The position numbers and the translations under genes were made by a program. This document shows positions 1-11,685 of a stretch of 64,000 nt of DNA, in pieces. The notes below the pieces were generated by a model. It had not been told where the DNA came from. It did no database searches and saw only the letters and a program-made list of their open reading frames with translations. Source of the stretch: Eonycteris spelaea (lineage: Eukaryota > Chordata > Mammalia > Chiroptera > Pteropodidae). Each line of letters opens with the position of its first letter. The stretch's first letter is position 1. The stretch is from positions 15,523,001 to 15,587,000 of the forward strand of contig PUFA01000007.1 in the NCBI GenBank assembly GCA_003508835.1. The letters run 5' to 3'.

Positions 1-564
1 GTTCTGTGTTTGTGTTTGGTTCTTGTCACATTGTCTGAATGTGAGGTAGTTTAGAAATATATATTTCAGTGGTTTTGTAGGGAAAAAAATAGCTTTTATA
101 TACAGTGTTCACCTGAGTTGCCAGATTACTAGAGCTCAAAAAAAATTGGCTGATTCAGTGAACTAGCAGCAGGACAAAAGTCAGTTGTTGGGACGTTTCA
201 GTATCTTTTATTACCGTAGATTGGTAGTGCAGTCATGAATTCAGGCCTGATTAGGAAACAACAAGACTGCGCTGAAGAAAATTTTAAGCTGGAAATTGTC
301 CCCCAAGCTAGGATCAGTTCCTATCTTGAGGTCACTGTCTAATTAAGAACTTAATTTTTCATATCATTTGGTCCTTTCTCTCAATTACATGTACTTCTGA
401 TGAGTTTTACAATACAGCACAATTCTGTAGATCTCTTTCTAACATTTGTGTTGTCATGGTATTAGAGATATTTACTGTGAAATTCTGGCTGACAGGATGT
501 ATTATTTTAAATTTAGCTTGAATTTTAAGTCAATAAAGTAGCACGTACTCATTGTTATTAATTT
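1..564. other. Unassigned AT-rich single-copy sequence
   Basis: I see no gene, exon or recognisable repeat here. The sequence is AT-rich with short A and T runs and no long open frame. Confidence 0.5.
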
Positions 565-685
565 ATTCATTCATTCACTCAACAATCATTTACCGAATTT
601 CCGTTATAGGAATAGTCCAGGTGTAGGCACTCAGGAATCAGAGATAAAAAGGCAAAATCCCCACTTTGAGAGATGTAGCACAAAG
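565..685 (-). repeat. L2 LINE 3' end fragment
   Basis: The block opens with a TTCATTCATTCA-type run, then 'aacaatcatttaccgaat' and 'ggcactcaggaatcagagat'. This is the reverse complement of the L2 3' end, where the terminal TGAATGAATGAA follows a 'gtaggtgctcaataaatatttg' motif. The copy is strongly diverged, as expected for an element of this age. Confidence 0.65.
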
Positions 686-1087
686 AAGAAATAGGAATTC
701 TTCTTTTCTAGAGTTCATTTTCATTTGATCATGTGAAACACAACTCAATCCAAAATGTTAAAAATGAAGGAAAAAGAAAGAAAGGAAATAAGTGTGATTG
801 AGGTAGAGAGCAAGGAAGCAAGATCAACTCCAGGGTCAACACGTTTGGTTAGACAAGTTTTACTCTGTACAGGCGTGCTGAGCTAGGAGGGGGACTGAGC
901 TGAAATCCAGTTCGTGCTCCAGTCATGGACATCTCTACTTGGCACAGGATTGCTTCCCCTACAAGGAGTGGTTTTTCCTATTTTCAAAAGGCTCTGAATG
1001 GGCAGGTGGTACCTATCATCAACTCTTACATTGGATGACATTGATACTAGCACTCAAAGTTTTAACGTGTCAGGTGTCACAGTTTGT

Positions 1088-1278
1088 GAATAAATATCTT
1101 ACTTATCTGAATAATCTCATGAGAGAGACACTGTTGTTGTCCCCATTTTACAGATGAGAAAATGTTGGCATAGAGAGAATGTAACTTGCCTAAGGACACC
1201 CAACTGGTAGAGCCAGGATTTGAATCTAGGTATTTCATCTCCAGGACTCAACTGATTTTAGCCGCTGTGCTGAAGCAT
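1088..1278 (+). repeat. MIR SINE
   Basis: This is a MIR core and 3' portion. It reads 'ccccattttacagatgaga' (diagnostic), then 'gtaacttgcctaaggacac', then 'agccaggatttgaatctagg'. Order and spacing match the MIR family. MIRs are ancient tRNA-derived SINEs mobilised by L2; this copy is inert. The reading frame crossing it is incidental. Confidence 0.88.
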
Positions 1279-3289
1279 AATATACACAAACTGGTACGCA
1301 CATACGTATAAACTTGAATTTGATAATCATTTGCACCTAAAGAGTTTTTCTACAACATCCATAGACTAGCAGAGGATTCCAATGGCCAGGAATCTTATGT
1401 GTAGAAACTCACCAATACTGAGCAGGGATAAATTGCTATTATGGGAGTCATGGTTACACTGCTCTATTAATTTAATAGCAGACTCTGACTTTATTACAGT
1501 AAATAACATTCATTAAAATGTTTAAACACTCATGAATGAAGAGAAGAGACCTTAGAAATGCACTCTGCTAGCATAACTAACAAAGCAGGGAAATCATTTT
1601 ACTGCACTAGGGAATTCTGGGGAGGCGATCTGACTGCTCAGTCTCAGACTCTTTCAGTCTGTGTTGTGCTTGGCATTCAAGCCTGCCATACATACCACGG
1701 AGACTAAAGAGAGCTATTTATTTAGGAGACAAGCAGCAGCAGCCTCTCAGTGGAATCAAGTGATTAAGAAGTAATATAAGCCTTCACGAAGAAAAAGTTT
1801 GTTCTGGGCTGGTTTAAGCTAATCCACCACAGGGAAATACTGAGCGAGTCCTTCATTCCTATTGCATGAGAAAGGCAATTGCATCCCGAGCAGGGAACTA
1901 AAAATGCAGATGTTTTATGAATGTCAGGGAAGCCTTATGGATTCTGCAGACAATTTTGTTTGGGATTCTAATTTTGTAGGCTTCAGGTCATCTGCTCTAG
2001 TGAAGGATAGCTCCTTGATGTTCCTGACCTCAGAATTTTGGGCTTTTGCAATGGCAAATCAAAATATACGACAGAGGGTTATTTTAGGAAATAAAGTATT
2101 TTCTTTAGCTAATTTTTAATCATCTTTAGAAGTCTTTGAATAGGAGCTACCATGTTAATATGGCTGTAGGAGCACAATACATTATATGTGGCAGAGAACC
2201 TTGAGGTCATTGTAATGATGTGGGTTCTATGAACCTGGGTGATGATAATGGTAATGGAGAGAAGACAGATGGGAGAGAAATAGCATCTTATGTTGATACG
2301 TCTTGACTACTCTTAATTGAATATAAGAGGCACTGGAGAGGAAAGAGTTGGCCTTTGTCTGCTCTATCCATTCACTTATTTAGCACCTGTTAAGTCTCAG
2401 GCAGCGACAGGGCTGAAGCTACAGTGATGAGAAAAGTCATGCTGTAAACCATTGCTATCAGGATTCTATTTATAATGGCAGTGAGGTAACCACTGTGCTT
2501 AAACACAGTCAAGTTTGATATTCAATCCCCGATTTCCACCTTTGAGGGACCTCTCACGGTACCAAATTCTATATTAGTCATGTTGCTGTCGGGATGGGAA
2601 AGCCACTGTGTATATTTCAAGCAGGAAGGGAGTAAATGCAGGAAATATCAGGAAGGTGTTGGAAGAAGAGCTGGAGTAACAAAATAGAATATTGTCACCC
2701 AAAGATTAAGAAGCTGTGACTTCTCTAGCTAGGAAAACATAAAAAGGCATCTCTAGAAAAACTGCCACCAATGATGTTACATGGAAACATACTTTCATTG
2801 ATGAGCAGAAATGCAAAAGTCTGTTATACTGTGAACTGCTGGAAACTTCCATTGACACAGCTGGAGCCCGTTACCTTGCACCATTGTACACAGTTTCTCT
2901 GCCGATACTGCCACTGCTGCTTCAGTTGCCCCCAGAATGACAATAAAACAGCTCTTCCTGTTTTTTTTTTTTTTTAAAGCACTTTCTGTTCTCCTTTCAG
3001 TGCCTCTCATTAGAAGAATCCAGGAAAAACCCAGATGGTTTGGGAGTCTGGTATGTACTTTGTAGGTGTTTAGCCCTGCTGTTGCAAAATAATTTAGAAG
3101 AGAGATGTAAAATTGAAAGCCAATGGGCACTATTTAGGCATAAGATATTGTAAATACATTTCAGTTGAATGGAGATCACCACTCTCTCTGTTTTCCTCTC
3201 ACCTCATTGCTATTTTTCCTTAGTTAGTTCTCTTTGCTAGTTTCTTCTCATCATCCTGACCTCCAAATATTTTAGTGCCATGGGGCCTA
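1279..3289. other. Unassigned region, possible L2 scraps
   Basis: There is no supportable gene. The frames at 1862-2119 and 2771-2977 are short and show no domain, splice or codon-bias support. About 2370-2450 ('cattcacttatttagcacc') resembles a minus-strand L2 end, with low confidence. A T run lies at 2961-2974. On the minus strand an A run is followed by a GC-richer stretch (2850-2960), which could be an old processed insert, but I recognise no parent gene. Confidence 0.4.
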
Positions 3290-4480
3290 GGCTTCAGATG
3301 TATATTCTTCCTTTTGTACATTTATCCTCTCCAGTCTCACGATATGGTCTACAGACTGACCATGTGTATGTTTTCAGTTCCAAACCCTCCTCCAGACTCC
3401 AGACCTCTACATCCAACTAGACCACTTGAACATTTCTCACAGCAGACTAATTAGTACTTAAAGCTTAGCATATAACAAAACAGATCCCCCCACTCCCCAC
3501 CGACCACCTCCAAAACCAAGAAGCAGTAACACACATGAGTGCACACGCACACACACACCATACACACACACCTCTGATCCTCCCCCAGTTTCATACAGTC
3601 TTAATGACTAGTAGTGTCATTCTCCTCAGCAGCTGAGGCTGAACACCTAGTGCTTACTTCTGATCCCTTTATTTCACTAGCGCTGTACATGTCATATATC
3701 AGCACATTCTGTCCACTCTGTCTTCAGATACATCCAAAGTCTGTCCTCTCTGACATCTCTGCCACGATTAATCTAGTTACAAGTGACTCATTTAATAGAC
3801 CCATAACTCATCACTCTTCCTTCCCTCTTAATACCCCTACAGAGTCTACAGTACACAGCAGCCAGAGTGATCTTCTAAAAGTTTCAACAGTTAAGTAATA
3901 TTTCTGTTCAAATTCCTTTAACAGATTCCCAGCTCACTCAATATAAGTTCCTAAGATAGTCACGTGGCCTAGCCTATAACGTCTTGTGTCTTCTGCCCCT
4001 CTGCCACCATTACCTCTCTGATTGAATGTCTAACCACTCTGTCACTCATGGTATTCCAGCACATTACTTTCCTGCTGTTCTTCAGCATAATAAACATGTT
4101 CAGTGCTTTTGCATTGCTCTTCCCTTTTCCTGGAATGCTCTTTACCTAGGTATCTGTAAATCTTGTTCCATCAGTTCTGTTAGGTGTCTGCTCAAATGTC
4201 ACCTAATTCGAGAAGATTTTCCTGACTATTGTATCAAAAAAGCTTTTGTCTGTATGTGCTGTTTCCTTCTCTGATTTTTTTTTTTAAAGCACATACCATT
4301 CCTGTCCTTTGTCTGCATAACTCTTTGTCTATTGCCTATCTCTTGCCACTGGAATAGTTAGCCTCGTAAATGTAATTACTTTGCTTTACTCCCTGATATT
4401 TTCCTGGTGTCTCAAGAGTGTCCGGCCCTGAGTAGGTGCTTTTCACATACTTGTTGAATGAATGAGTGAATGAATGAATG
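3290..4480 (+). repeat. L2 LINE, 3' half of ORF2 and 3' end
   Basis: L2 landmarks appear in order: 'cagactccagacctctacatcc', the segment near 'cagcagccagagtgat' (about 3857), 'tcctggaatgctctttacc' (about 4128), 'tctgctcaaatgtcacc' (about 4188), and a terminal run of TGAATGAATG ending at 4480. L2 encodes an endonuclease/reverse transcriptase, but this copy has many stops and indels. A small CA repeat has grown inside it at 3545-3575. The short frames at 3614-3898 and 4026-4274 are decayed L2, not genes. Confidence 0.85.
3545..3575. repeat. Short (CA)n, imperfect
   Basis: An interrupted CA-rich tract inside the L2 copy, broken by 'catacac'. It probably arose by slippage after the L2 inserted. 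Confidence 0.8.
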
Positions 4481-4529
4481 CTGTATGAACAACGGATTGG
4501 TTTTAGAACTATTGCAACTTGGAATGGGA

Positions 4530-4795
4530 AGTTATTGATGCATGATTGTAGCTTGGACTAGGGTGTTTGTGGTATTGGTAGTGGAGGGAGAAGAACATGT
4601 GCTTTCAAGAGGTATTTCTAAGTTAATGCCATTTGGTGATGTGTTGAGTGTAGGCAGCAAGGAAGAGCTCACTATTAAAGATTCCTGGCTTGTAAAACAA
4701 TTAATGATGTTGCTAGTCACTGAGCAAAAGAAATAGAAGAGAGACCAATTTTAAGGAAAAGATTATGAATTTAGTTTTGAATGTATAATTTTAAT
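4530..4795 (-). repeat. L2 LINE fragment, antisense
   Basis: 'gcttggactagggtgtttg' followed by 'ggtagtggaggg', and further on 'gattcctggcttg' and 'atgaatttagttttgaatg', read as the reverse complement of the L2 ORF2 C-terminal region. It lies tail-to-tail with the plus-strand L2 ending at 4480, so two insertions or a rearrangement are implied. Overlapping frames on both strands are by-products. Confidence 0.6.
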
Positions 4796-5113
4796 TGTGT
4801 GCATCCACACCCAATCTTTATATCTGAGGAACAATTACCTGAAGAATTCACATTTCTAAGTTAATCTAACACCATTAATGAAGAAGCTACTTATGTTAGT
4901 GATCTCTAGGGTTCTTGATGAAAGTATGCATTATTACTAGAGATACCTTTCTTACCCCCACTTATAGGAACTGTTTTTCTTCTAAGTCACTCAAGGTCCA
5001 TATGTCTCTCAAAGTCTGCTGCAAGAAAGTGTCTAAAACAAATCACTTACACCATAGTGTGAATTTGAGTTCCTGAAATATCATCATCATCCTTTATAAC
5101 TGTATAACTGTCC

Positions 5114-5502
5114 CCACTCAAAGAGATTTCAAGCAGGAGTAAGCAGGTAGGCAAGATCACAGTAGGAATAGAAACACATATGTTATACATGATATTATAT
5201 TGATTGAATGATAGTCTAAAGCTTTTTTTTTAAACATAGGATAAATTCTGGGTTCATTTTGATAACATCAGAGAGATTGAGTAGCTGAAGCATTTTTAGC
5301 CTCTTTTCTAGTTGTTGAATAAATGGATCCTTGGCCCCAAGAATTTCAAGCCAGAATAAGCAGGTAAAATCATTGTAGAATAAAGACCTATCTACTATTC
5401 ATGAGATTATATTGATCTTCAGGGTAATTTAAACCTATTTTTTTATACATAGGGTAAACCCTGGGTTTATTTTCATAATCTCAGCTATGTAAATGACTGG
5501 TT
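5114..5502. repeat. Ancient local tandem duplication, period about 217 bp
   Basis: Two diverged copies lie in direct order, about 5114-5285 and 5331-5502. Shared landmarks at a near-constant offset: 'aagcaggagtaagcagg' at 5131 against 'aagccagaataagcagg' at 5348; 'gatattatattgat' against 'gagattatattgat'; 'cataggataaattctgggtt' against 'catagggtaaaccctgggtt'. The unit matches no repeat family I know. Divergence suggests an old event. Confidence 0.75.
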
Positions 5503-5964
5503 GCCTGGGAGATACATTATGGTTCTTCTGTAGGCATGTCAAACAAAAGGAATTGCTTAGTGATAAAAATTTGAAAAGGATGAGGACTGATGTAGTAAAC
5601 CTTTTATGATAAACTACCTTAGCAATGTCTTTCTGAAATGAGAAGTTGCATCCCAAAAGAGGTATTTATGCTGGATATGAAAACTACTACTCAGATTAAA
5701 ATGGCAGAGTAGAGAAAATGAAGTTATTTAAATATTAATTATGCCCAAACTAAACAAGTGTTCACATGACAATAAGCAAAGAGGGTTCTTTTCTTTCCCC
5801 TTTGACTTTAAATCAAAGTATTTATTTATGTATTTGAGTCTGAGCTATGTGAAATACTCTTTGCTATACTTGAGAGCCTCCTAGTTTATTATATGATAGA
5901 ATATACTTCTATAACTTCAATATAATATGTAATAGAATACATATCAAGAGAGTTACAGAATCAG
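5503..5964. other. Unassigned AT-rich sequence
   Basis: No gene or repeat recognised. The minus-strand frame at 5435-5656 lacks any feature supporting coding and overlaps the tandem duplication. Confidence 0.45.
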
Positions 5965-6270
5965 TGGGAATTCAGAGAGAGGTATTACTTCTGGTTGGGG
6001 TCGATGATTGGGAAGATTTAGGTGGTTGTTAGAGAAGACAGCATTGGGGCTGGACTTCGAAGGATAGACAATGCCATGGACAAGCAGTAATGGAAAAGGT
6101 ACAGAACTCCTGATGAAAGTAATATAAACAGAGGCATAGAAGTAGGAAATCATTGCACACACATAGGGTTATGCAGGTGGTTCAGTTTGGCCAGACCACA
6201 GCGCACGTGAAGAAAAATGGAAAACAACGGCAAAGAGAGCTTGGGGTAGAATGATACGTTACCGTACATT
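5965..6270 (-). repeat. Probable L2 3' region fragment, antisense
   Basis: The order of features (a regulatory-looking 'gggaattcagagagagg', 'aaacagaggcatagaagtagg', then 'agcttggggtagaatga') resembles the reverse complement of the L2 segment just before the 3' end. It is heavily diverged, so this is a tentative family call. Confidence 0.4.
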
Positions 6271-6344
6271 ATACTTTAGACATTTGGGCTTCATTTTTAT
6301 GAAGTTTGGAATTAGAGAATTTTGATTCCTATTATAATCCAAAC

Positions 6345-6475
6345 CTACTGTTAACTATTTTGGGGCAAGTTGGTAAGACTTTATCCTTTTGAGATGTCAA
6401 ATTATTTATCTACAACATGAGAGAGGTAATCTAAGTCACTGAAGTTCCTTCTAGTTCTAGGATTCCTTTAGTCTT
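6345..6475 (+). repeat. MIR SINE fragment
   Basis: A 'gggcaagttggtaagact' segment, then 'aaattatttatctacaaca' and 'ctagttctaggattcc', follows the MIR body order (the 'gggcaagtcacttaac ... tcctcatctgtaaaatg' region). Confidence 0.5.
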
Positions 6476-6734
6476 TCAAACTCAGATACCCTCACCCCAA
6501 TTTCTTATATGAACTTTGCTACTAATTTTATGCTGCTGACTTTCCTACAAAATATATCTCAGTCCATCCTTCATTCTCATTTCTACTGACATTACTCTGG
6601 TATAGAAATAAGATTATTTGGCTTTGGCTCCGATGTATTTATTCAAAATCATTGGCCTTTGGGACTTATCCCCAAAATACGGTAGCAGCGTAGCACTGGA
6701 AGTTACTGAAACCTTCCATGCACATCCATGCTTT

Positions 6735-6867
6735 TATATCTTCTTTGTGCATACTCTATTTAAAACGTTTCTGCCAGTCTTCTTTCATGCTTAAGGAAGT
6801 CCTTATCTGCCTTCATAGTTCAGTTCAAATACTATTATTTCCCTGGACTCTTTCCTCAACTCTCAAC

Positions 6868-6868
<1 letters not shown>
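6735..6868 (+). repeat. Probable L2 3' fragment
   Basis: 'ccttcatagttcagttcaaa' followed by 'ccctggactctttcctcaac' resembles the L2 3' region where 'cagctcaaatgtcacc' precedes a 'ttccctgac' motif. It directly abuts the GT repeat. Diverged; tentative. Confidence 0.45.

Positions 6869-6870
<2 letters not shown>

Positions 6871-6912
<42 letters not shown>
6871..6912. repeat. (GT)n microsatellite, about 21 units
   Basis: A pure GT dinucleotide run. The Cys-Val tail of the short frame at 6718-6918 is simply this repeat in translation and argues against that frame being a gene. Confidence 0.98.
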
Positions 6913-6913
<1 letters not shown>

Positions 6914-7826
6914 CCTAGAGTAACACTGAAGCTTTACAACCACAAAAGAGAATTGGCTTGTAGTGTGTGCTGGACAAGTTTCTTTTCTAATCTATGAACC
7001 ACACTCTTGTATGGGTTGCCCTGCACTTAACAGCCCAAAGAACAAAAACTATGTAGGGCTTTATCTCTTAGCTCAAGTCACAGGTGGTTTGGACTAAGGG
7101 TAAACACAGAGCTCAAGTTTTGCCACGCTATTGGCACTTCCAGATACTGAAATGAGAACACCAAGAAAAATGCTAAAGAACTAAGCCTAGAAGCGTAAAG
7201 CTGAGTCACATTTTTGGCAGGATAATAAAGTGCAGATCTGGAAACTTCTGACGATTCTACTTCTTGTTTTTCCTAAAGCCTGTTTGCTCTGCTTTTGCTC
7301 TGATATCTTTTATAAAACTCTGTTTTGAGGTTGTTTGAATGAGATTTTGTTACTTGGAAATCAGATGTTTCCTGATGTGACTACTGATCTGTCATCTCTC
7401 TCTTTGCTATCTTCTAATCCTATAATTTTTTCTTGAGATTGGTAATGGATGTCACTAAATGGTAAATTGCTTTAAGAAAAGATTTCTTGTATCTCACCTG
7501 ATTGCTGTATTGTTTGGTCCTAATTAGTGATTTGGTAAATATAGATAGACTAAAATGTATACACATAAAGATGGTAACTAGATATCCTTCTGCTAAGAAC
7601 TAGTGTGGGGGTCTGGGTGACTCATTAAGGCAGTCATCCAATGGGGTTTTGTTAGTGGTGACTTGAGCCAGAATTCTTGAGATAGAGCTGAGAATCCAGA
7701 GTAATAATTAAGACCAGATGCAAATATCAATGTAGAAGGAGCAGAGCCAGAATAATTAATATTTCAGGGCATGTTGCCTGTAATTAGATGGAGACTCATG
7801 TGTGACACTGGGGATACCTAAGTGGG
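6913..7826. other. Unassigned sequence
   Basis: No gene, RNA or clear repeat seen. Composition is ordinary and AT-rich; there is no open frame worth calling. Confidence 0.45.
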
Positions 7827-7846
7827 GATATATATATATATATATT
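7827..7846. repeat. Short (TA)n run
   Basis: About nine TA units at the edge of the antisense L1. Confidence 0.85.
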
Positions 7847-8675
7847 ATGGTAAAAAACACATACCATGAAATATCTCCACTTAATAAATGTTTAACTGTA
7901 CATTACTTTATTAACCATATGCATATTGTTGTACAGCAGACATCTAGAATTTTTTCATCCTGCATGACTGAAGCTCTGTATCTATTGAACAGCAACTCCC
8001 GATTTCCTCCCCCACATCCCCTAACAACCACCGTTCTCTCTGCTTCTATGAGTTTGATTACTTCAAATATCTCTTACAATTGGAATCATGTAGTACTTTT
8101 TTCCTCCTGTTACTGGCTTATTTGCCTTAGCACAATATCCTCAAGTTTCATCCATGTTGTAGTATATGGCAGGACATCTTTTACAAGCCTAAATAATTTT
8201 CTATTCTATTTATTACATTTGCTTTATCTGTTAATTTGTCGAACATTTAGGTAGTTTCTACCTCTTGACTATTGTGAATAATCCTTCAATGAACACGAGA
8301 GTGCAAATGTCTCTTCAAGATCCTGTTTTAAATTCTATTGGACAAATACCCAGAAATGGAATTAATGGATTATATGGCAATTATATTTTTAAGTATTTGA
8401 GGAACCTCCAAAATATTTTCCATAGTAGCTATGCCATTCGAAATTCTTTCCAACAGTGTACAAGGGTTCCAGTTTCTCTATATCTTTATCAACACTTGTT
8501 TTCTCTTTTCTGATAATGGCCATCCTAATAAGTGTTAGGTGATATCTCATTGTAGATGAACAGTGATCTTGAGCATTTTTTCATATATCTTTTCATCTAT
8601 TTGCCATTTGTATATCTCCTTTGAAGAAATGTCTATGGAAGTCCTTAGATTATTTTTTAATCAGGCTATTTTTTA
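7846..8675 (-). repeat. L1 LINE 3' portion (L1M-type), antisense
   Basis: Read on the minus strand this is the ORF2 C-terminal end plus 3' UTR of an old mammalian L1. Landmarks on the plus strand: 'ggaatcatgtagtactttt' (8084), 'catccatgttgtagtatatgg' (8150), 'gactattgtgaataat' (8266), 'tacccagaaatggaatta' (8349), 'ataatggccatcctaataag' (8513). Full L1s carry ORF1 and an ORF2 endonuclease/reverse transcriptase; here only the 3' end survives, with frameshifts and stops. The 150-codon plus-strand frame at 7802-8254 is the antisense of ORF2 and not a gene. Confidence 0.9.
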
Positions 8676-8760
8676 TTTTTGGAATGGGGTAGGGAGAGCC
8701 TCCACATATTTGGTGACTAGAAGGGTTAGAAATAAAGTGTCATGGTATATTTGATTGGTT

Positions 8761-8772
8761 CGTGTGTGTGTG

Positions 8773-8818
<46 letters not shown>
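8761..8818. repeat. (TG)n microsatellite
   Basis: A GT/TG tract with two interruptions near its start ('tgcgtgtatg'), then a pure run. It is likely polymorphic. Confidence 0.98.
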
Positions 8819-8819
<1 letters not shown>

Positions 8820-8942
8820 CATAGACCTGGGTGGAATCTATTCAGATTAAAGTTCCTGGCTGTTCTTGGTCTTGCCTTGTTAGGTTTCTTCTTGTGAATG
8901 CACAGGTAAGTATTCAGATGAATATTCCTGTGCATATTCTAG

Positions 8943-8984
8943 GTTTTGTTGTTTTTGTTTTTGTTTTTTGTTTGTTTGTTTGTT
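8943..8984. repeat. (GTTT)n-like simple repeat
   Basis: A T-rich tract with GTTT and GTTTT units, low complexity. Confidence 0.8.
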
Positions 8985-9009
8985 GTTCTTTTGCTATCTA
9001 TCTCCATTT

Positions 9010-9300
9010 CCTCTGCTTCCCTGTTCTTCAAACTCTGGCCATTCTATTGATTCTGATCTTTGAGTACTGTCTCCTCAGTGAGACCACCATACATTGCTTG
9101 GTACCCTGCCTATGGCTTGCTCAAGAAATTGTCTTCAGGCAGAAAATTCAGGCACTCTGAAGTCTCCATTCATTTTGTTTTGATCATAGTTCTGCTAGAC
9201 CTGATGTCTAGCAGAAAACTGAAAATTATCATTTCATGTATTTTATCCAGTGTTCTGGTTATTTATGGCGAGAGATAAAATCCCCATTCATTTTTCCTTT
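9010..9300 (-). repeat. Possible L1 3' UTR fragment, antisense
   Basis: 'tttatccagtgttctggtta' and 'tttatggcgagagataaa' resemble the antisense of an old L1 3' UTR. The similarity is only approximate, so the assignment is weak. It contains the perfect inverted repeat at 9190-9216. Confidence 0.35.
9190..9216. repeat. Perfect 11-bp inverted repeat, 5-nt loop
   Basis: Arms 'ttctgctagac' (9190-9200) and 'gtctagcagaa' (9206-9216) are exact reverse complements around 'ctgat'. It could fold as a small hairpin. No flanking T run or gene suggests a function. Confidence 0.8.
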
Positions 9301-11499
9301 GTTCCCAGAAGGAGAATTCTATAATTACTAATTTATATAAAATGTATCTAATTTCTTTCAAACTCTTTCTTAAATATTAAATTTATGTTTCTTTATAATT
9401 TCTAAATTATCAGAATTTTTATGCACACTTGTTCTTATTTTCCTCCTTACCCATTTTTTTTAAATTCATTTTTATTTTTAAAAGTCAGGCACAGACTTAA
9501 AAACAATGGCATACTTAATATAGGTGGCTGTCGGGGATTGCTGCCGGATGAGACCTGCTTGTCCAATGAGTCTTTTGACTGTAATGGGTGTACTTCCCTA
9601 ATGGTGTCTAAGTGGAAATTTGGAACCAAGACAACTTCCAAATGACACTCATTATAATTAAGGAGAGCATTATTCTGTGACAAGATCCACACTAGCAGTT
9701 TTAGTTCTTCCAAGACAGCTTTTTTCCATTTCTTTAGAGAGCAGTTCTCAAGTTTTGGCCTGAGGATAAACACCCCACTGCCAGCTTAAAATTTCAGAAG
9801 AGGTAGGAGGCTAATTTAGGCATTCTGAAAAAAATAATAATTCAATTATTCCTTTTATTTCTACCCAACGACTGTTCCTGTTTTGCGAACCTGATAGCTT
9901 TAAGTTTAGAGACTCATTTTCTGCTATCAGAATGAATGGCTCCCAAGTCCAACGAAAAGTTCTTTGCTGTAGGCTGTAACTCCTCTGCCATATGCATATG
10001 TCTTCTAGGAATAGTTAAAAAAATCTTTCCTCTGCCAAAGCTCCGTTGCTCATTTGTACCACTACTTTAGATTGACTAATTTATTGTCATTAAATTATTA
10101 TAATTTTTATTTATAAGGAGGTAGCAGAAATTGAAGAAAAACATATTTTCAGCCTGTTTTCTGTTGCAGGTGCCTCAGAGGTTTTTGTATTTGTTTTTTT
10201 TTTTTTTTGAAATCATTTTACATTTTTTAAATTCCTTGTTTTCTTTCCCATACAATGTATATTTTAAAAGTTTGTCTTACTTTCTATCAACATTATTGGA
10301 GAATAAATCTAAAGATAAAATGTATATGAGAATGTTTGGTAATTATAAAAAATTGACTTAAACATTTTGACACACTCCATTTCTATCCTTCACAAAAAAA
10401 AAAGAGGGAAAAAAAGAAACAAAAGTACAACAAGAAATTGTCATGCACACTGTCTTTTATTGGCATGTATCAAATTTGTTAAGTTTTAGCTCTGAGTTTG
10501 GTGGTGTTTTGTGCAACTTCACAAAGTTAAGAAATGGTACAGCCTGCTCCTTAATCCATGACATTAAATACAGTACTTTGGATATTCCCTCCCTTCTGCT
10601 TCCTGATGGTCTCTTGAACATGATTGTGTCATTTTTGGCAACATTCTCTTATGTTTATTTTTATTCACTTATTTAAAAAAAGATCCAGTTTTACAAACTT
10701 TATCTTTTAACTGCAATGCTAAGTCCGCTTTCATTTCATTGAATGAAATGCTTATATCTTATAGCATGCATATTAGCTTGTGATTTTTATTTACCCTACC
10801 CATTGTTTATTTTCTCCAATGTCTAGCTTAATTTTAGGTTCATGTTTTTATCATATTTTTCCATGGTTACTGTAGTATCCCAGTATGCTAGTCTAAGTCC
10901 TCTGCAGTCCTGGGGAATGGTCTGTGTCAGCTTCCGTGGATCTCCCTTCATGTAAAAGTCGTGTTCCAGTCCCTGGTTCCAAACGCTGAGCTTGCCTCTG
11001 GCTGATTATCTCACATGGATCATTTAGTTTCCATTGCTCGCTGGACCTGAACTCCCAGGTGCCTCTGCCTGATTCTGAACACGATGGCCAGTATGTACAT
11101 GGCTTAAGCCTTGCTCATACTTGGTGTTTCCTTTTGCCTTTTGATGAATGTACATACTTATCATGTTTTTTGTCCTCCATCTACATCTTTTAAATTATAT
11201 TTTATTAATGATGTATCTATCTTTGGATTTGGAGACGAAGATGTCTCACAACATCCAACAGTGATTTCTGTCCCACTAGTATTTCTACCTTAGTTTCTAT
11301 TGTCTGGATTTGGAGCCGTGGCCTGGACTAGATAGAGATAATGATGGCTTAAACTACAGTGATGGCAGTGGAAAGAAGCATCCTGATTTGAGATACATAT
11401 GTGTGTGTATACATGCATATATTAATTTTGTTTTGTTTTGTTTCAAATTTTATGATTGAATGTGGGTGATGAGATATCTAGGAGTTGTAACATCTCTTA
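9301..11499. other. Unassigned AT-rich region
   Basis: I cannot support a gene or repeat family here. Contents: a T run at 10193-10210, an A-rich tract near 10395-10430, and a less AT-rich stretch at 10880-11100 that might be single-copy conserved sequence. A pyrimidine tract ending in 'ctgttgcag' (10162-10170) looks like a splice acceptor by composition, but no coding exon follows. The frames at 9421-9645, 9447-9773, 10131-10361 and 10443-10676 look like chance openings. Confidence 0.4.
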
Positions 11500-11685
11500 A
11501 TCTTCTGGCTTGAGCAACTAGATAGATTAATATAATTATTAGTGGAAGAAACTGGAAGAGAAACTTTATTTAGGAGGTTGCGATGCAGAATTTACTTCTG
11601 AACATGTTGAGATAAAATATTTGTGAGACAAGGAAATGGACATATCAAGTAGGTTGTTGGATATATGAAAGGCTTAGTAAAATAA
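11500..11685 (-). repeat. L2 LINE fragment, antisense
   Basis: 'ggcttgagcaactagataga', 'ctgaacatgttgagataaa' and 'aagtaggttgttggatata' follow, in order, the reverse complement of L2 ORF2 sequence ('ggcctgagcaactgg', 'gacatgttaagtttgaga', 'gtaggcagttggatat'). Confidence 0.7.

Noticed and set aside
7802..8254. 150-codon plus-strand open frame
   Set aside because: It lies antisense to an L1 ORF2 3' end; the underlying DNA matches L1 landmarks in order on the minus strand.
10131..10200. Splice-acceptor-like 'ctgttgcag' followed by an open frame
   Set aside because: A pyrimidine tract plus AG occurs often in AT-rich DNA. The downstream frame enters a T run and low-complexity sequence.
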